In this document: in pieces, positions 1 through 10,533 of the stretch
How positions within the stretch are numbered: the first letter of the stretch is position 1
Layout: each line of letters starts with the position of its first letter
DNA from: Progne subis subis
Lineage: Eukaryota; Chordata; Aves; Passeriformes; Hirundinidae
NCBI GenBank assembly: GCA_022316685.1
Contig: JAKJHU010000152.1
Span: 434,001-498,000 of the forward strand
Length of the DNA stretch: 64,000 bases
Reading direction: 5' to 3'
Notes under the pieces: model-generated
Databases searched by the model: none
The model's input: the letters and a program-made list of their open reading frames with translations, nothing else
What the model was told of the DNA's origin: nothing
Program-made: the position numbers and the translations under genes

Positions 1-164
1 CTCTGTCCATTACCAAACACTTCCCACATGCCATGCACTCAGGCAATGGCAAGGCAGATTAAAAGTGGGGAGCTCCCAGTGCTTGAGGATGGAATCTGCT
101 TCCCACATCACCCGTTCCACTTGTCAGCTACACACATCTAACCCCAAACAGAGCAGTTCCTTAC

Positions 165-3100
165 CCAGCATGGGTCCTTCTGTAGGTGTAGAGGCGAGAG
201 AACAGCCTGGCCAGTTCCAGCAGCACTGAGATTCCACTGCCGTTGGAGTCAGCCCCGTGGGACAGCCACTGCAGGATGAGGTGGGACTAGACACAAGGTG
301 ACAAACCTACACTGACTCTCAGGTACCAGAGCAGCTGCACAGCATTGTGCTCCACTTGTAACTGCCCCACAGCCCTAAGGCCAAGAGAAAACACCTGGGC
401 AGAGGGAAAAAGAATGGGAACAGAGAGCTCAGGAAGAAAGAATACTCACTGGAGCCACTCCAAAGGAATCATAGTGGGCAACTATCACAACAGTGGGCAG
501 GTCTTCTCCACCCAGCCCTGTCAGCCTTCCCTGCAGAGGAAAGAGAGCAGTGTCACTCCCCATCACCTCTCGTGTGCCTGTACAAGGACAACCTGACTTC
601 CACATTCCTGCTGAGTCTGCCGTGGCCTTGGTTGTGAGCACTTCATGGCTGAGACTCCCTGATTTGCCCTGTCAGACCAAATGTCTGATAAAGTCCCAAT
701 AAAAGAAGTCACCTCACCGATGTTGCCAGATTGAAACCATACACAACTCACCTCCACACTGGGGATGAGCCAGTCATTGATGGCTTTGCTTTGAGCCCCA
801 CTGGTCACCATCTGGAAGCCATTGGCAGTTGCTGTGTGCAGCAGAACTGGAACAAAAACACAAAAAAACCCCACAATGTACATCAGGGGAAGTTTCATCC
901 CTTCCTTTCCCTTGCTAACTGAGCTTTGGAGGGACCAGCTTTAAACCATTTAAGCCCTCTCACTTGTCACTGTGAGACACAGTCACATTATGCAATGTCA
1001 GAGAATCTTGGTGACCGCGCTTTTTCATTGTCCTAAAATCCCAGTCTTTTGGGCTGCTCAAAAACTTTTCCCCAGCAGTACTAAAATTAGTCATAAGCAG
1101 CAGGTAAATAAGACAGTCATATTATTTACATGGAAGCATCAAACTGACTGGTGGTCAGATAAAAAGCTTCAGATTGTACCAACACACCATCCTCACTTAA
1201 CATTTTCAATGTTGTTTTTAACCTAGTTTTGATTTCTGTCTTACTTGCAACAGGGTGAAGCTGAGAACTTCCTGCAACTGTATGTCCAAATACAGTCAAG
1301 TAATGCTTTCTTATACTGTGCCTTTTTTCCATTGAATCTCTAAACACTTTGACAAAGACAGAATAAACACAAAGGCGACAGAACGCTGGCTCACGGTGCA
1401 GATGACACAGCAGACTCCTCCCAGAGGTGGGAACAGGCCTGTCTTCCTCAAAACTTTTTTCTCCTTGCTAGAACTCACCTTCTGCAGCTGAGGCAGAACC
1501 CTGTGATGCAGAAGCAGCCCGTGTTTGTTCATAGATAGACAGCAGCTCCTCATCTTCCACTGCAAAGTAGACTGGCACAATGGTTTCCATAGCGAGCATT
1601 TCTGGCTCTATCTCCATGAATTGCTGAGGATTTAAGCGAGACACAAACTTAGCATCTGCTAAACACGAGAGGTGTCAAGAAAAAATTACCAACCAAAGCA
1701 GAGGGAGAAGTTTTAAAATTAGAATACGATTTGTTGTGTGTTACAACAGAAGCTTCCAGCCCTGCGGCAAGCAAGCTTTCCTCCAACACACCTCCCATGG
1801 GGAAGGGAAAGAAAACTTTTCTGTTTACCCGCACGACATCCTGGGGGACAGAGGAGATGGATCGTGGCAGGATGATCACCACAGCCCCGGCTGACTGGCG
1901 CAGAGCCTTCTGGTACTGCTCGTAGGAGAAGTCCACCAGGCGCATCATGACGCAGCGGCGGCTCAGCACGTCCGCTTCCACGGTGCGCGCCTCCGTGTTC
2001 AGCACGGCGCTCCTGGTGCCTGCCAGCAGGGAAAGAGAGAGGGCTCCTAAGGCTCTGCACCCCATCCCCTCTGCTCCTGCTCAGAACGGGCCTGGGGGCA
2101 GCCTGATGGGCTGCAGAGAGGGCAGAAGCTGCAGAAAGCTGAGTTTGCCTCTTCGTCCTCGTTCGAGAAGGAGGCGTGTGGGTTTTCCTGTGCAGCCACA
2201 TCCTGCCAGACCCTCCCTTGTTCCACACCACACAGCCTCACCTTCCAGCCTTCCTCTGCAGCACAACACACAGGCTACCTGTCTGCTCACCTGCACCTGA
2301 TACCTGCAGTCAGCAACACAGCTGGACACGGCCTGGCCTCTCCAGAGCCGCACCCAGCTGTAGGATCAAGCTGTGGATGGGAGCTGTGCAGAACCCCCTG
2401 AGGAAAGGACAGCACCCTGCCCCACGTCACCCCGAGGACACCAGACTGCTCCATGTCACCCCAAGGGCTGCTCTCTCTCAGCCCCAAGGAAGGTTCTGTA
2501 GCTGGCAGAGTCACAGAGGAGCAGGCTGCTCCTCAGGGCTCGCCCTCTCCTACTCTCAGTGCCAGCAGATCAAATCCCCCACGTGGAAATGCAATCCCCC
2601 GGGAGCACAGCACGCTGCAGGCTGGCCAGAAGCTCCTGCATTCCCCAAGGGAGGGCCAGAAACGTCCATCTTGTGCAAATAGAGAGGGTCAAATCCACCT
2701 TACAACTTATAATTCAATTTCTTCTTCTGTAACTCTGGCACCTCCACTGGAGACCTCATCCTTCTGGGGTCCCCACACAGGGACAGAAAAGCTGATCCAG
2801 CCTCTGTCAAACAGGAGCATTGCTAAGAACTACATTTAAACCTGGCTTAGCTTACCTCTAACATTAGTTTGGTCTCGTCAAACGTCACAGAAACACCTAA
2901 ACAAGAAAAATCTACATTTCCCCTGCACAGTATCAGTGAGGGCCATACACCCAGAAACAAAACCCAGGCACAATGTAAATTCTCCCCACAGACCTCTGAC
3001 ATTAAACAAACAAACATTAACAGCACCCCCCTCTCCAACCAGAGAAAAACAATTCAAAATGAGGATGATTCCTCCACCTTTTCCAAAGGAATGGTGTGTA

Positions 3101-4998
3101 AACACAGCAATGTGTGCATCCAGAGTTCTGCTCTCTCTGACATCTAAGCAGAGCAGACACAACAGTTATTTTTCTGACAGGTTGATTTTCTGTAGTTTCT
3201 CTACAGAGAGCTGGTTAATAATCACTCATTTACAAACTAATTCTCATTCTATCGGTATTAGAGAAGTCCAAGCCTGTTCTTAAATTGCTCTAAGAGTGAT
3301 GCTGACAAAAAACTCTTCCCTCTGCAAGAAGAGGCTGAGCAGCAACCTGTATTTGGTATTTTTGGAAAAGAATACAAGAATCTGGAACAACAAATCAGCT
3401 CAGCTGGTCAGAGCATGGTGCAAATAACACCAAGGTTATGGGTTTGATCCCTCTCTGGGTCATTCCCTTTGAGAGTTGGACTTGGTGATTCTTGTGGGTC
3501 CCTTCCAACTCAGACTGCTCTGAAATACAGCTTTTATCCTGAAGGACATTTCAGAACACACAAGCAACAGGAAGGAACAAAGGAAACACACAGCTCACCG
3601 AGCTAAAAGGCTGCAGGAAAAGAAACAGCATAGAAAGTTAATTGGAAGCATCTTAAAAAAAAAAAAAATAACAAGCTGGCTTTTCAAGACGTCACAAAAT
3701 TGTGAGCACTTGGGTAGAGGGGAGGCAAGCAAAGTCAAAGCCAGCTGAATGACATCCCTGCTGCCCCTGCTAACAAACAGCTGCCAGCACCTGAGAAAAG
3801 AGAGTCCTACCCCCAAGCAAGGGCCTGCCTTGGAGCCACTGAGGCTGTCAGCAAGACAGCCCTCAAGATGTGGACACATCCTGAGAAACTGCGATGGAAG
3901 AACACAGAAATAATTTCACAGCCACCAGAAGCGTGAAGTGTTTAAGGAGTACACAGGCACAGCTGCATTTCAAAACTTACATATCTGAACTTATTGAGAT
4001 CTGAAAGAATGAGAGATGGTCTCTCATGGGCAGCACAAATTAAACGTGAGGCTGTTCGTTGTTAACTCTATAGGAAAAGTCACTCACAGACAGGGCACGT
4101 GCCCTGGCCTGGAATAAAATCACTGCAGGAGACCCAGAAACGACCCATGATTCTGGGTTTGTGGGCACACAGGGGAGGAGGCTGAGGGTTGCAGCATCTC
4201 AAGGACTCACAGAACAGGGTGTGTCTCTGACCCAAAGAAAGGTGTTGCACAATCAGCAGGTTGCAAGTAAGAGAACAGAGGAAGTAAAGGTCAGTTGTAA
4301 CACGGGGGTAGGACGGGCTCTGAAATGGAGCCACTGGGGCAACACACAGAGCTGAGGATGAAGAGGATGAAGAGCAAAGAGGAATCAACCTGTCAATGAA
4401 GGAGTCAAAGGCAAAAGGACAAAAATGAGCTCACAACCGAGTCTACCAGAATGCAGGAGGGATGCAGCCAGACCCCTCAAAGCACAGAGCCCTCAGCCCA
4501 CAGACAGGGCGGCCTCTAGGTCACCACGATGGAGCTCCCAGCCCCTCTCCTGCCCGTGCCGAGCCTGGGCAGTGAAATTCAGCCAGATGGGGCCCTCCAG
4601 CGGCCTCCCCTGCGCCTGGGCCTGACCCCCGGCCCGGCTGCTGCCGCCTCTCAGAGCCCCCCGAGCCCTCCCGCGGCTCCCCTAGGTCGGGCCGCCCTCC
4701 ATGGCAGGCTTCACGGCCTACCCTGGGCTCCTCCCCGAGGTCGGGGCTCCCTTCCCACGGCTCCACCACCCCTGAAGGGGCCGCAGCCGGCAGCACCCGG
4801 CCCGTGCAGTTCCTCACCGTAGGGCTGCCCGCCCAGCTCATACTGCTGCATGCGGTAGACCGTGAACTCGTGCGCCGCCTCGGCGGCGGGCGGCGGCCCC
4901 AGGAGCAGGAGCACGGCGGGCACGAAGAGCAGGACGCTGAGCGGGAGGCATGAGGCCTTGAGCACCGACTCCAGCACCTCGCTCGCCTCCTCCAGCAT
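165..4998 (-). CDS. NCLN: Nicalin, 5' part (exons 1-6), runs off the left edge
   Basis: Nicalin is an ER membrane glycoprotein, an aminopeptidase-fold relative of nicastrin. It works with NOMO and TMEM147 in the complex tied to the multipass translocon and to Nodal signalling (family knowledge). Coding exons on the minus strand: 4998-4818, 2019-1829, 1623-1479, 846-752, 530-450, 268-165. All have GT/AG borders and phases that join into one frame (265 codons plus 2 bases). The start MLEEASEVLE is nearly identical to the mammalian protein. It is followed by a hydrophobic signal/anchor at about residues 16-36, then HEFTVYRMQQY. Later exons hold TEARTVEADVLSRRC, FSYEQYQKALRQSAGAVVII, TATANGFQMVTSG, GGEDLPTVVIVAHYDSFGVAP and GADSNGSG. 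The C-terminal half and transmembrane anchor lie beyond base 1. Intron 1 (2,020-4,817) carries a SINE; I see nothing notable in the other introns. Confidence 0.96.
3390..3532 (+). mobile_element. tRNA-Ile-derived SINE with CR1-like 3' tail
   Basis: The head (about 3396-3460) reads like a degenerate tRNA-Ile: an A box in AGCTCAGCTGGTCAGAGC, then TGGTGCAAATAACACCAAGG over the anticodon arm, then a B box GGTTTGATCCC. The tail (about 3474-3520) contains GTTGGACTTGGTGATTCTTG and GGGTCCCTTCCAACTCAG, the typical 3' end of CR1 LINEs. A tRNA-Ile head joined to a CR1 tail is the architecture of the TguSINE1 type described in songbirds. It lies inside NCLN intron 1, opposite in orientation to the gene. 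Confidence 0.8.
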
Positions 4999-5055
4999 CG
5001 CCGCGGCCCCGGCCCGCACTGCGGCCTGCTCGGCACGCACGGCGCGCCCCGCGCG

Positions 5056-5075
5056 GCATGCCGGGAGCTGTAGTT
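5056..5075 (-). promoter_or_regulatory. ZNF143/THAP11-type site (SBS-like) in NCLN promoter
   Basis: The minus strand reads AACTACAGCTCCCGGCATGC, close to the ACTACAAnTCCCAGCATGC motif bound by ZNF143/THAP11 in TATA-less housekeeping promoters. It lies 58-77 bp upstream of the NCLN ATG in the sense orientation. Confidence 0.6.
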
Positions 5076-5093
5076 CGCGCGCCGCCGCGAGGA

Positions 5094-5112
5094 GCGCTGG
5101 GAGTTGTAGTCG
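5094..5112 (-). promoter_or_regulatory. Second ACTACAACTCCCAGC motif in NCLN promoter
   Basis: The minus strand reads GACTACAACTCCCAGCGCT, a shorter copy of the same ZNF143-type motif about 20 bp further upstream. Tandem copies of this motif are common in such promoters (established knowledge). Binding here is inferred. Confidence 0.55.
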
Positions 5113-5192
5113 CAGTAGGCCGTGGTACCGCCCCGCCTTGGCCTGCAGGGGGCGCAGTCCCCGCGGCCTGGCGCTCCCGAGCGCCCCCCAGC

Positions 5193-5600
5193 GGATAGGA
5201 TGGGATGGGATGGGATGGGATGGGATGGGATGGGATGGGATGGGACGGGATGGGATGGGATGGGATGGGGTGGGATGGGATGGGATGGGATGGGATGGGA
5301 TGGGATGGGATGGGATGGGGTGGGATGGGATGGGGACACTGGGATGGGATGGGATGGGATGGGATGGGGTGGGATGGGATGGGGACACTGGGACGGGATG
5401 GGATGGGATGGGACGGGATGGGATGGGATGGGATGGGATGGGATGGGACGGGACGGGACGGGACGGGACGGGACGGGACGGGATGGGATGGGATGGGATG
5501 GGATGGGATGGGATGGGATGGGACGGGACGGGATGGGATGGGATGGGAGATTGGGACAGCACGGGATGGGATCCATGAGATGGACTGGGATAGACTGGGA
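5193..5600 (+). repeat. (GGGAT)n pentanucleotide array
   Basis: Near-perfect GGGAT units run from about 5198 to 5550. Interspersed variants are GGGAC and GGGGT, and there are two interruptions reading GGGGACACT (about 5332 and 5382). Degenerate units continue to about 5655. The GGG runs spaced by two bases fit the G-quadruplex pattern on the plus strand. The array sits about 200-550 bp upstream of the NCLN start codon. It creates long open frames on both strands that are not genes. Confidence 0.97.
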
Positions 5601-5787
5601 TGAGATGGGGGATTGGGAATGGGGGCTTAGGAAGGGACAAGACAGGATGGGATGAACAGGACCAGATGAGAGGCTCCTGCTGCTGCCCCCTGAGCAGGGT
5701 GATCCCCCCGTCCCAAGAACAGGAGGGCAGCTCCCACTGTCCCCAGATTACAAAAACATCTCCCAGACAGTACCTGGCCTCCAGAGG

Positions 5788-5811
5788 AAAAAAAAAAAAA
5801 AAAAAAAAAAA
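5788..5811 (+). repeat. Poly(A) tract
   Basis: An uninterrupted run of 24 A lies between the GGGAT array and the presumed 3' end of S1PR4. No retroposon body is recognisable next to it. Confidence 0.9.
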
Positions 5812-5849
5812 TCGAAGCAAATCAGCCCAAGGCTTTCTGAACACCTTAA

Positions 5850-5855
5850 TTTATT
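5850..5855 (-). terminator. S1PR4: Poly(A) signal AATAAA, probably S1PR4
   Basis: TTTATT on the plus strand gives AATAAA on the minus strand, 779 bp downstream of the S1PR4 stop codon. It is a plausible 3' end for a transcript with a UTR of about 0.8 kb. Confidence 0.55.
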
Positions 5856-6633
5856 GCAAAACAAATAGACTGCACACTCAACTCCTGCAGAGGGGCTGGG
5901 CCAGCAGGTTTTACATGAGTCCCCAGTGCCTCAGGTGGCCTTCTGGAACAGTGAGAGGAGGCATTTGGGTGCTGCTCTGATTATTCCCTACATGAGAGAA
6001 CAGAAGAGCAGGGATCTGAGGCACAAGTTGGCCATGTCATCAGGCCAGGATGGCACCAGGATCCCCAGTTTCTCTCGGCACCTCCTTCTGCCCATGCTAG
6101 TGCAGCTCTGAGCGCTGTCCCAGCATTTGCCCTGGCTCAGTGTCCAGCCTCAGCACCCCAGGGAGGGTCTGAGCTGTGGCTGCAGCCCTGTGCCATCCTC
6201 AGGCTGGGCAAGACATCAAGCTTGCATTCCTACCCAGCAGCTCCAAAGCAGCTTCAATCACAGAAGCTCCAAAAGGATTCCAAAGCCTTGGGAGGGCCAC
6301 ATGGTTGTAAAATCCACCCTATTTACCCGTGTGCCCTGGGGCAAAACACCCTCAGGTGGGCAGGGACAGCACCTCTGCACACCCAAAGCACACACAGAAA
6401 ACCTGAGCACTGCAGCTGTCCCAGCAGAACATCAATCCTGGAACGTGTCTGTATCTTCCACTCCCAGCCCAGGAGCAATTCCTGTCCCTGTGCTGCACCC
6501 ACACTGAGGCACCATCCCAGTCTGAGGGGACTGGCCCCAGTTTACAACTGGTCAGCCTGAGCTGCTACAGTCCAGGACCAGCACCATGATGTCCTGGGGG
6601 CTGCCTGGCACCTCTTTCTCTCCCCGTGGCCCC

Positions 6634-7860
6634 TCACAGACTGGGGAGATTGCTCATCATGCTGGAGTTGCTGGAGAGAGGTGCCCTGGGCCGAGCGTTC
6701 CACACCACGGAGCCGCGGAAGCTGTCGCGGTAGCGCAGGGAGCTCTCCGTGGAGGAGCCAGAATTGATGTCTGAGATGACCAGGCAGCTGCCAGGCCGGC
6801 AGAGCCCGGCCCTGACGCAGCAGCAGCACAGCAGGCTCCCCACGGCACGGCGAACCTCCACGCTCCGCAGGGAATAAATGACGGGATTGACCCCCGAGTT
6901 GAGCAGGGCCAGAGCCAGGGTCCAGTCCAGGTTGTGCAGGTGGGTGCAGGCCCCCGTCTCGCAGAAGACATCCAAGAGCAGCAGGACAAAGAGGGGGCTC
7001 CAGCAGAGGATGAAGGCCCCCAGGATCATCAGCACCGTCTTCAGCAAGCGCAGGGACCGCCTGCGGCCGTGCCGGGAGCTGGTTTGCTTGGAGCTGGCCT
7101 GCACCAGGTGGAAGATGGAGATGTAGAGGCCTATGATGCCCAGGAGGATGATGCTGAACATGACCACGGAGAAGAGGATGTAGTTCTTGGAGTAGAGCGG
7201 CAGGAGCACGGAGCAGGCCCGGAAGTCGCAGAGGCAGTTCCAGCCCAGCAGCGGGAGCAGGCCGATGAGCAGCGCCAGCAGCCAGCAGGACACGATGAGG
7301 CCGCGCAGCCGCAGCGTCTTGCTGGCCTCGTTCTCGGCGATGGGCCTCACCATGGCGCCGTAGCGCTCCACGGCCGTCACCAGCAGGCTGAACGTGGAGG
7401 CGGCCAAGGCGACGAAGAGGATGCCCTCGCGCAGGAACCACAGCTGAGGGGACAGCTGGAAGGTCTTGCTGCCCGACAGGCAGAGGTTGCAGAGGTAGGC
7501 GACGCCCGCCAGCAGGTCGCTGAGGGTGATGCTGGCGATGCAGGAGTAGACCCAGCGCCGGGCCCGCAGGCAGCGCAGCACGGCCAGCAGCACCAGCAGG
7601 TTCTCCAGGATGATGACGCAGCTGATGACGGCGAAGGCGGTGCGGACGAGCCCCATGCCCTCGTCCCCGGCCTGCCGGTTGGCGAGCTTGCCTGAGAAGT
7701 TGTAGTGCTGCAGGATGACGTTCACGTTCCTCGCGGCAGCCAGCTGCAGGCAGGAGGCTTTCGTGCCGAGCAGGTCCAGCGTGAGCTCGGGGTGTTGAGC
7801 GGAGTCCAGGGGAAGGAGGAGGGAACGATTCAGCAGCCAGCCCAATGCTGGAGCATCCAT
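6634..7860 (-). CDS. S1PR4: Sphingosine-1-phosphate receptor 4, intact single coding exon
   Basis: A seven-transmembrane class A GPCR of 408 residues for sphingosine 1-phosphate. In mammals it is mainly expressed in lymphoid and myeloid cells and couples to Gi and G12/13. Visible features: N-glycosylation sequon at N54 in QHYNFSG; TM1 about 72-96; WFLREG with Arg144-Glu145, the pair that contacts the S1P headgroup; ERY at 165-167 in place of DRY, usual for S1P receptors; LLPLLGWNCLC in extracellular loop 2; CWSPL in TM6; NPVIY at 325-329; a palmitoylation-type CCCC at 345-348; and a Ser-rich tail with RDSFRGS as in mammals. The N-terminus is about 24 residues longer than human. The ATG at 7860 is the only Met before TM1 apart from Met69. 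The start could differ if an upstream exon splices in. Confidence 0.96.
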   Translation of the reverse strand: MDAPALGWLLNRSLLLPLDSAQHPELTLDLLGTKASCLQLAAARNVNVILQHYNFSGKLANRQAGDEGMGLVRTAFAVISCVIILENLLVLLAVLRCLRARRWVYSCIASITLSDLLAGVAYLCNLCLSGSKTFQLSPQLWFLREGILFVALAASTFSLLVTAVERYGAMVRPIAENEASKTLRLRGLIVSCWLLALLIGLLPLLGWNCLCDFRACSVLLPLYSKNYILFSVVMFSIILLGIIGLYISIFHLVQASSKQTSSRHGRRRSLRLLKTVLMILGAFILCWSPLFVLLLLDVFCETGACTHLHNLDWTLALALLNSGVNPVIYSLRSVEVRRAVGSLLCCCCVRAGLCRPGSCLVISDINSGSSTESSLRYRDSFRGSVVWNARPRAPLSSNSSMMSNLPSL

Positions 7861-8140
7861 CTTCTGAGCCTGGGTCAGAACTCAGGGGATGCTCGATGGA
7901 GGAAGAGGTCAGGTGGGGCTTGGGGAGGAGCAGATCCTCTCTTGGAAGGCTGGAGCAGCTGTGGGACTGAAGCCGGCAGCCCTGCTCAGCATGGAGGTGA
8001 GAGTCAGAGCCCTGTCTGCCAGCCCTGCAGCACTGAAAGAGCGAGGGGAGAGGAGGGTGAGGTGTTTTGTAAGTCCACCCATGAACATGGGCTTCCTGTT
8101 TTTTAATAAAGTTTCCTGTTGTGACTGAGAGTATTGACAT

Positions 8141-9289
8141 CTCTTCTAACAGCTGTCATCATTTCTTGGTAAGGGTCTGGTTGTTTTTGGCTTTGCTGTG
8201 GTCGTGAAGGTGTGGCATGAATGAGGTAAGGAGCCGGGGCCCTCTGTGTTGGAGCAGGCTGTGTCAAATGGGCCAACACCTTGATGGGTGGAGCGTGAAG
8301 GGCTGAACACATCCAAGCGCTGGTAGGAGCACCCAGACAGCTTGAGACACAAAGTGCTTTGCCTGCTGTGGAGCCCAGCTCACCCCTGAGCCTGGCAGAG
8401 AGCCTCTGCCTCTTCCCCAGCTGCCCTGTGCACCAGCCGTGCTCAGAGACATCCCCCTTCCTTCTCCAGCAGGAAGGAACACGCTGTCACTGCTCAGGGC
8501 TCCTCCACGGGCCCAGCTCCTGCCACTCTCTCAGAACACATCCAGACATCCTTCCACATCCCTCCCCGTCCTGCACTGCATGTGCAGCAGCTCCAGGCTG
8601 CAGCTGAGCCTCAGCCCCTGACCAAGCTGAGCACGTGCCCTGACACTGCACCTCCACCTTCAACTCAGCGAGCATCTGCCAGGGCTGGGCCAGGACCTTC
8701 CCACTGTCTGCCTTCCCACAGGCAGAGGAAGGAGGCAAAAAGCTGCTGCTCCTCACCTTTGCAGGAGGCACAAGGTGCTGAGACCAGAACCGAGGGACGA
8801 GAACACGGCTGCAATGTTAATTTCCATCGTTGGCCTAATTCCTTATGTCTGCACAACTCGACGGGAGAGCCTTGCAAGGTGCTGTTCCCAACTGTGGCTG
8901 CGAATTTGCCTTGGGACTCACCTGTCATGGCGTGTGGGAGGCTCTTGCTGCCCCAGGGAGGTTCAGCAGTGCTCTCCAGCTCTTTGTCTGAGGCCCAGCA
9001 AGGAGCAGGTAGCGGGGGACAGCTCCTCGTGCAAAATAATTGAGGTTTCTACCTAACCAAGTGAAAAAAGGGGAAATTACAACATCAACCACATCCCTGT
9101 GCAGGGTGGACCCCACCCAAATCAGCTGCAAAAATGGCAGAGATAAAAGAAAAGCAGAGCACTCGCAGCAGAAGCTGTGCCCTGCTGTACCTGTGCCCTC
9201 ACTCCAGACTGGCAGGAGGTCGTGGAGATGGCCCCAGGCTGAGAGCAAAGAGCAGCAAGTCCTTCCTTCAGCAGGGAGCTATTCAGAGA
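8141..9289. other. Intergenic, no gene recognised
   Basis: Sequence upstream of S1PR4, which may include its non-coding first exon or promoter. No convincing splice-linked reading frame, RNA gene or repeat is seen here. Confidence 0.5.
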
Positions 9290-10533
9290 GCCCATCCATG
9301 GCTGGTGAGGGCATTGATCCCATCCATGGCTGGTGAGGGCATTGATCCCATCCATGGCTGGTGAGGGCATTGATCCCATCCACATCTGGGTGAGGGGATT
9401 GATCCCATCCACATCTGGGTGAGGGCATTGATCCCATCCATGGCTGTGTGAGGGGATTGATCCCATCCATGGCTGTGTGAGGGGATTGATCCCATCCATG
9501 GCTGGTGAGGACATTGATCCCATCCATGGCTGGGTGAGGGGATTGATCCCATCCATGGCTGGTGAGGGGATTGATCCCATCCATGGCTGTGTGAGGGCAT
9601 TGATCCCATCCATGGCTGGTGAGGGGATTGATCCCATCCACATCTGGGTGAGGGCATTGATCCCATCCATGGCTGTGTGAGGGCATTGATCCCATCCATG
9701 GCTGGTGAGGTCATTGATCCCATCCATGGCTGGGTGAGGGGATTGATCCCATCCATCGCCAGGTGAGGACATTGATCCCATCTATGGCTGGGTGAGGGGA
9801 TTGATCCCATCCATGGCTGGTGAGGGCATTGATCCCATCCATGGCTGTGTGAGGGCATTGATCACATCCATGGCTGGTGAGGACATTGATCCCATCCACG
9901 GCTGGGTGAGGGCATTGATCCCATCCATCGCCAGGTGAGGACATTGATCCCATCCACGGCTGGTGAGGGCATTGATCCCATCCATGGGTGGTGAGGTCAT
10001 TGATCCCAGCCTGGATGGGTGAGGGGATTGATCCCATCCATGGCTGGTGAGGGCATTGATCCCATCCATGGCTGGTGAGGGCATTGATCCCATCCACGGC
10101 TGGGTGAGGGCATTGATCCCATCCATCGCTAGGTGAGGACATTGATCCCATCCACGGCTGGGTGAGGACATTGATCCCATCCATGGCTGGTGAGGGCATT
10201 GATCCCATCCATCGCCAGGTGAGGACATTGATCCCATCCACATCTGGGTGAGGGCATTGATCCCATCCATCGCTAGGTGAGGACATTGATCCCATCCACG
10301 GCTGGGTGAGGACATTGATCCCATCCATCGCCAGGTGAGGACATTGATCCCAGCCTGGATGGGTGAGGACATTGATCCCATCCATCGCCAGGTGAGGTCA
10401 TTGATCCCAGCCTGGATGGGTGAGGACATTGATCCCATCCATCGCCAGGTGAGGTCATTGATCCCAGCCTGGATGGGTGAGGACATTGATCCCATCCATC
10501 GCCAGGTGAGGTCATTGATCCCAGCCTGGATGG
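9290..10533 (+). repeat. 28-29 bp minisatellite, about 43 units, with 57 bp higher-order repeats at its end
   Basis: The unit is approximately GGTGAGGGCATTGATCCC followed by ATCCATGGCT. Successive ATTGATCCC starts are spaced 28 or 29 bp. Variants carry CACATCTGGG, CATGGCTGTG, CATCGCCAGG, CACGGCTGGG or CAGCCTGGATGGG in the second half. From about 10,330 the units pair into a 57 bp period (starts at 10,391, 10,448 and 10,505), which shows recent amplification at the right end. Open frames through the array on the minus strand are by-products of the repeat. Confidence 0.97.

Larger units (their letters stand above)
4550..5190. promoter_or_regulatory. NCLN: CpG-rich NCLN promoter and first-exon region
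   Basis: The sequence is GC-rich and CpG-dense, with no TATA box, around and upstream of the NCLN start codon at 4998. It also covers the 3' part of intron 1. It contains two ACTACA-type motifs, listed separately. The island stops abruptly at the GGGAT array beginning near 5193. Confidence 0.7.

Noticed and set aside
3396..3460. A possible tRNA-Ile gene
   Set aside because: The A and B boxes are present but the stems are degenerate, and the sequence continues directly into a CR1-like tail, so it is a SINE.
4521..5844. Pro-Ser-His-Pro-Ile repeat frames of over 350 codons on the minus strand, and Trp-Asp-Gly-Met frames on the plus strand
   Set aside because: These are translation of the GGGAT array. 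Only the short stretch that equals NCLN exon 1 is real coding sequence.
6542..8140. A 532-codon minus-strand frame and a 253-codon plus-strand frame over S1PR4
   Set aside because: GC-rich out-of-frame shadows of the S1PR4 coding exon, which has clear receptor motifs in its own frame.
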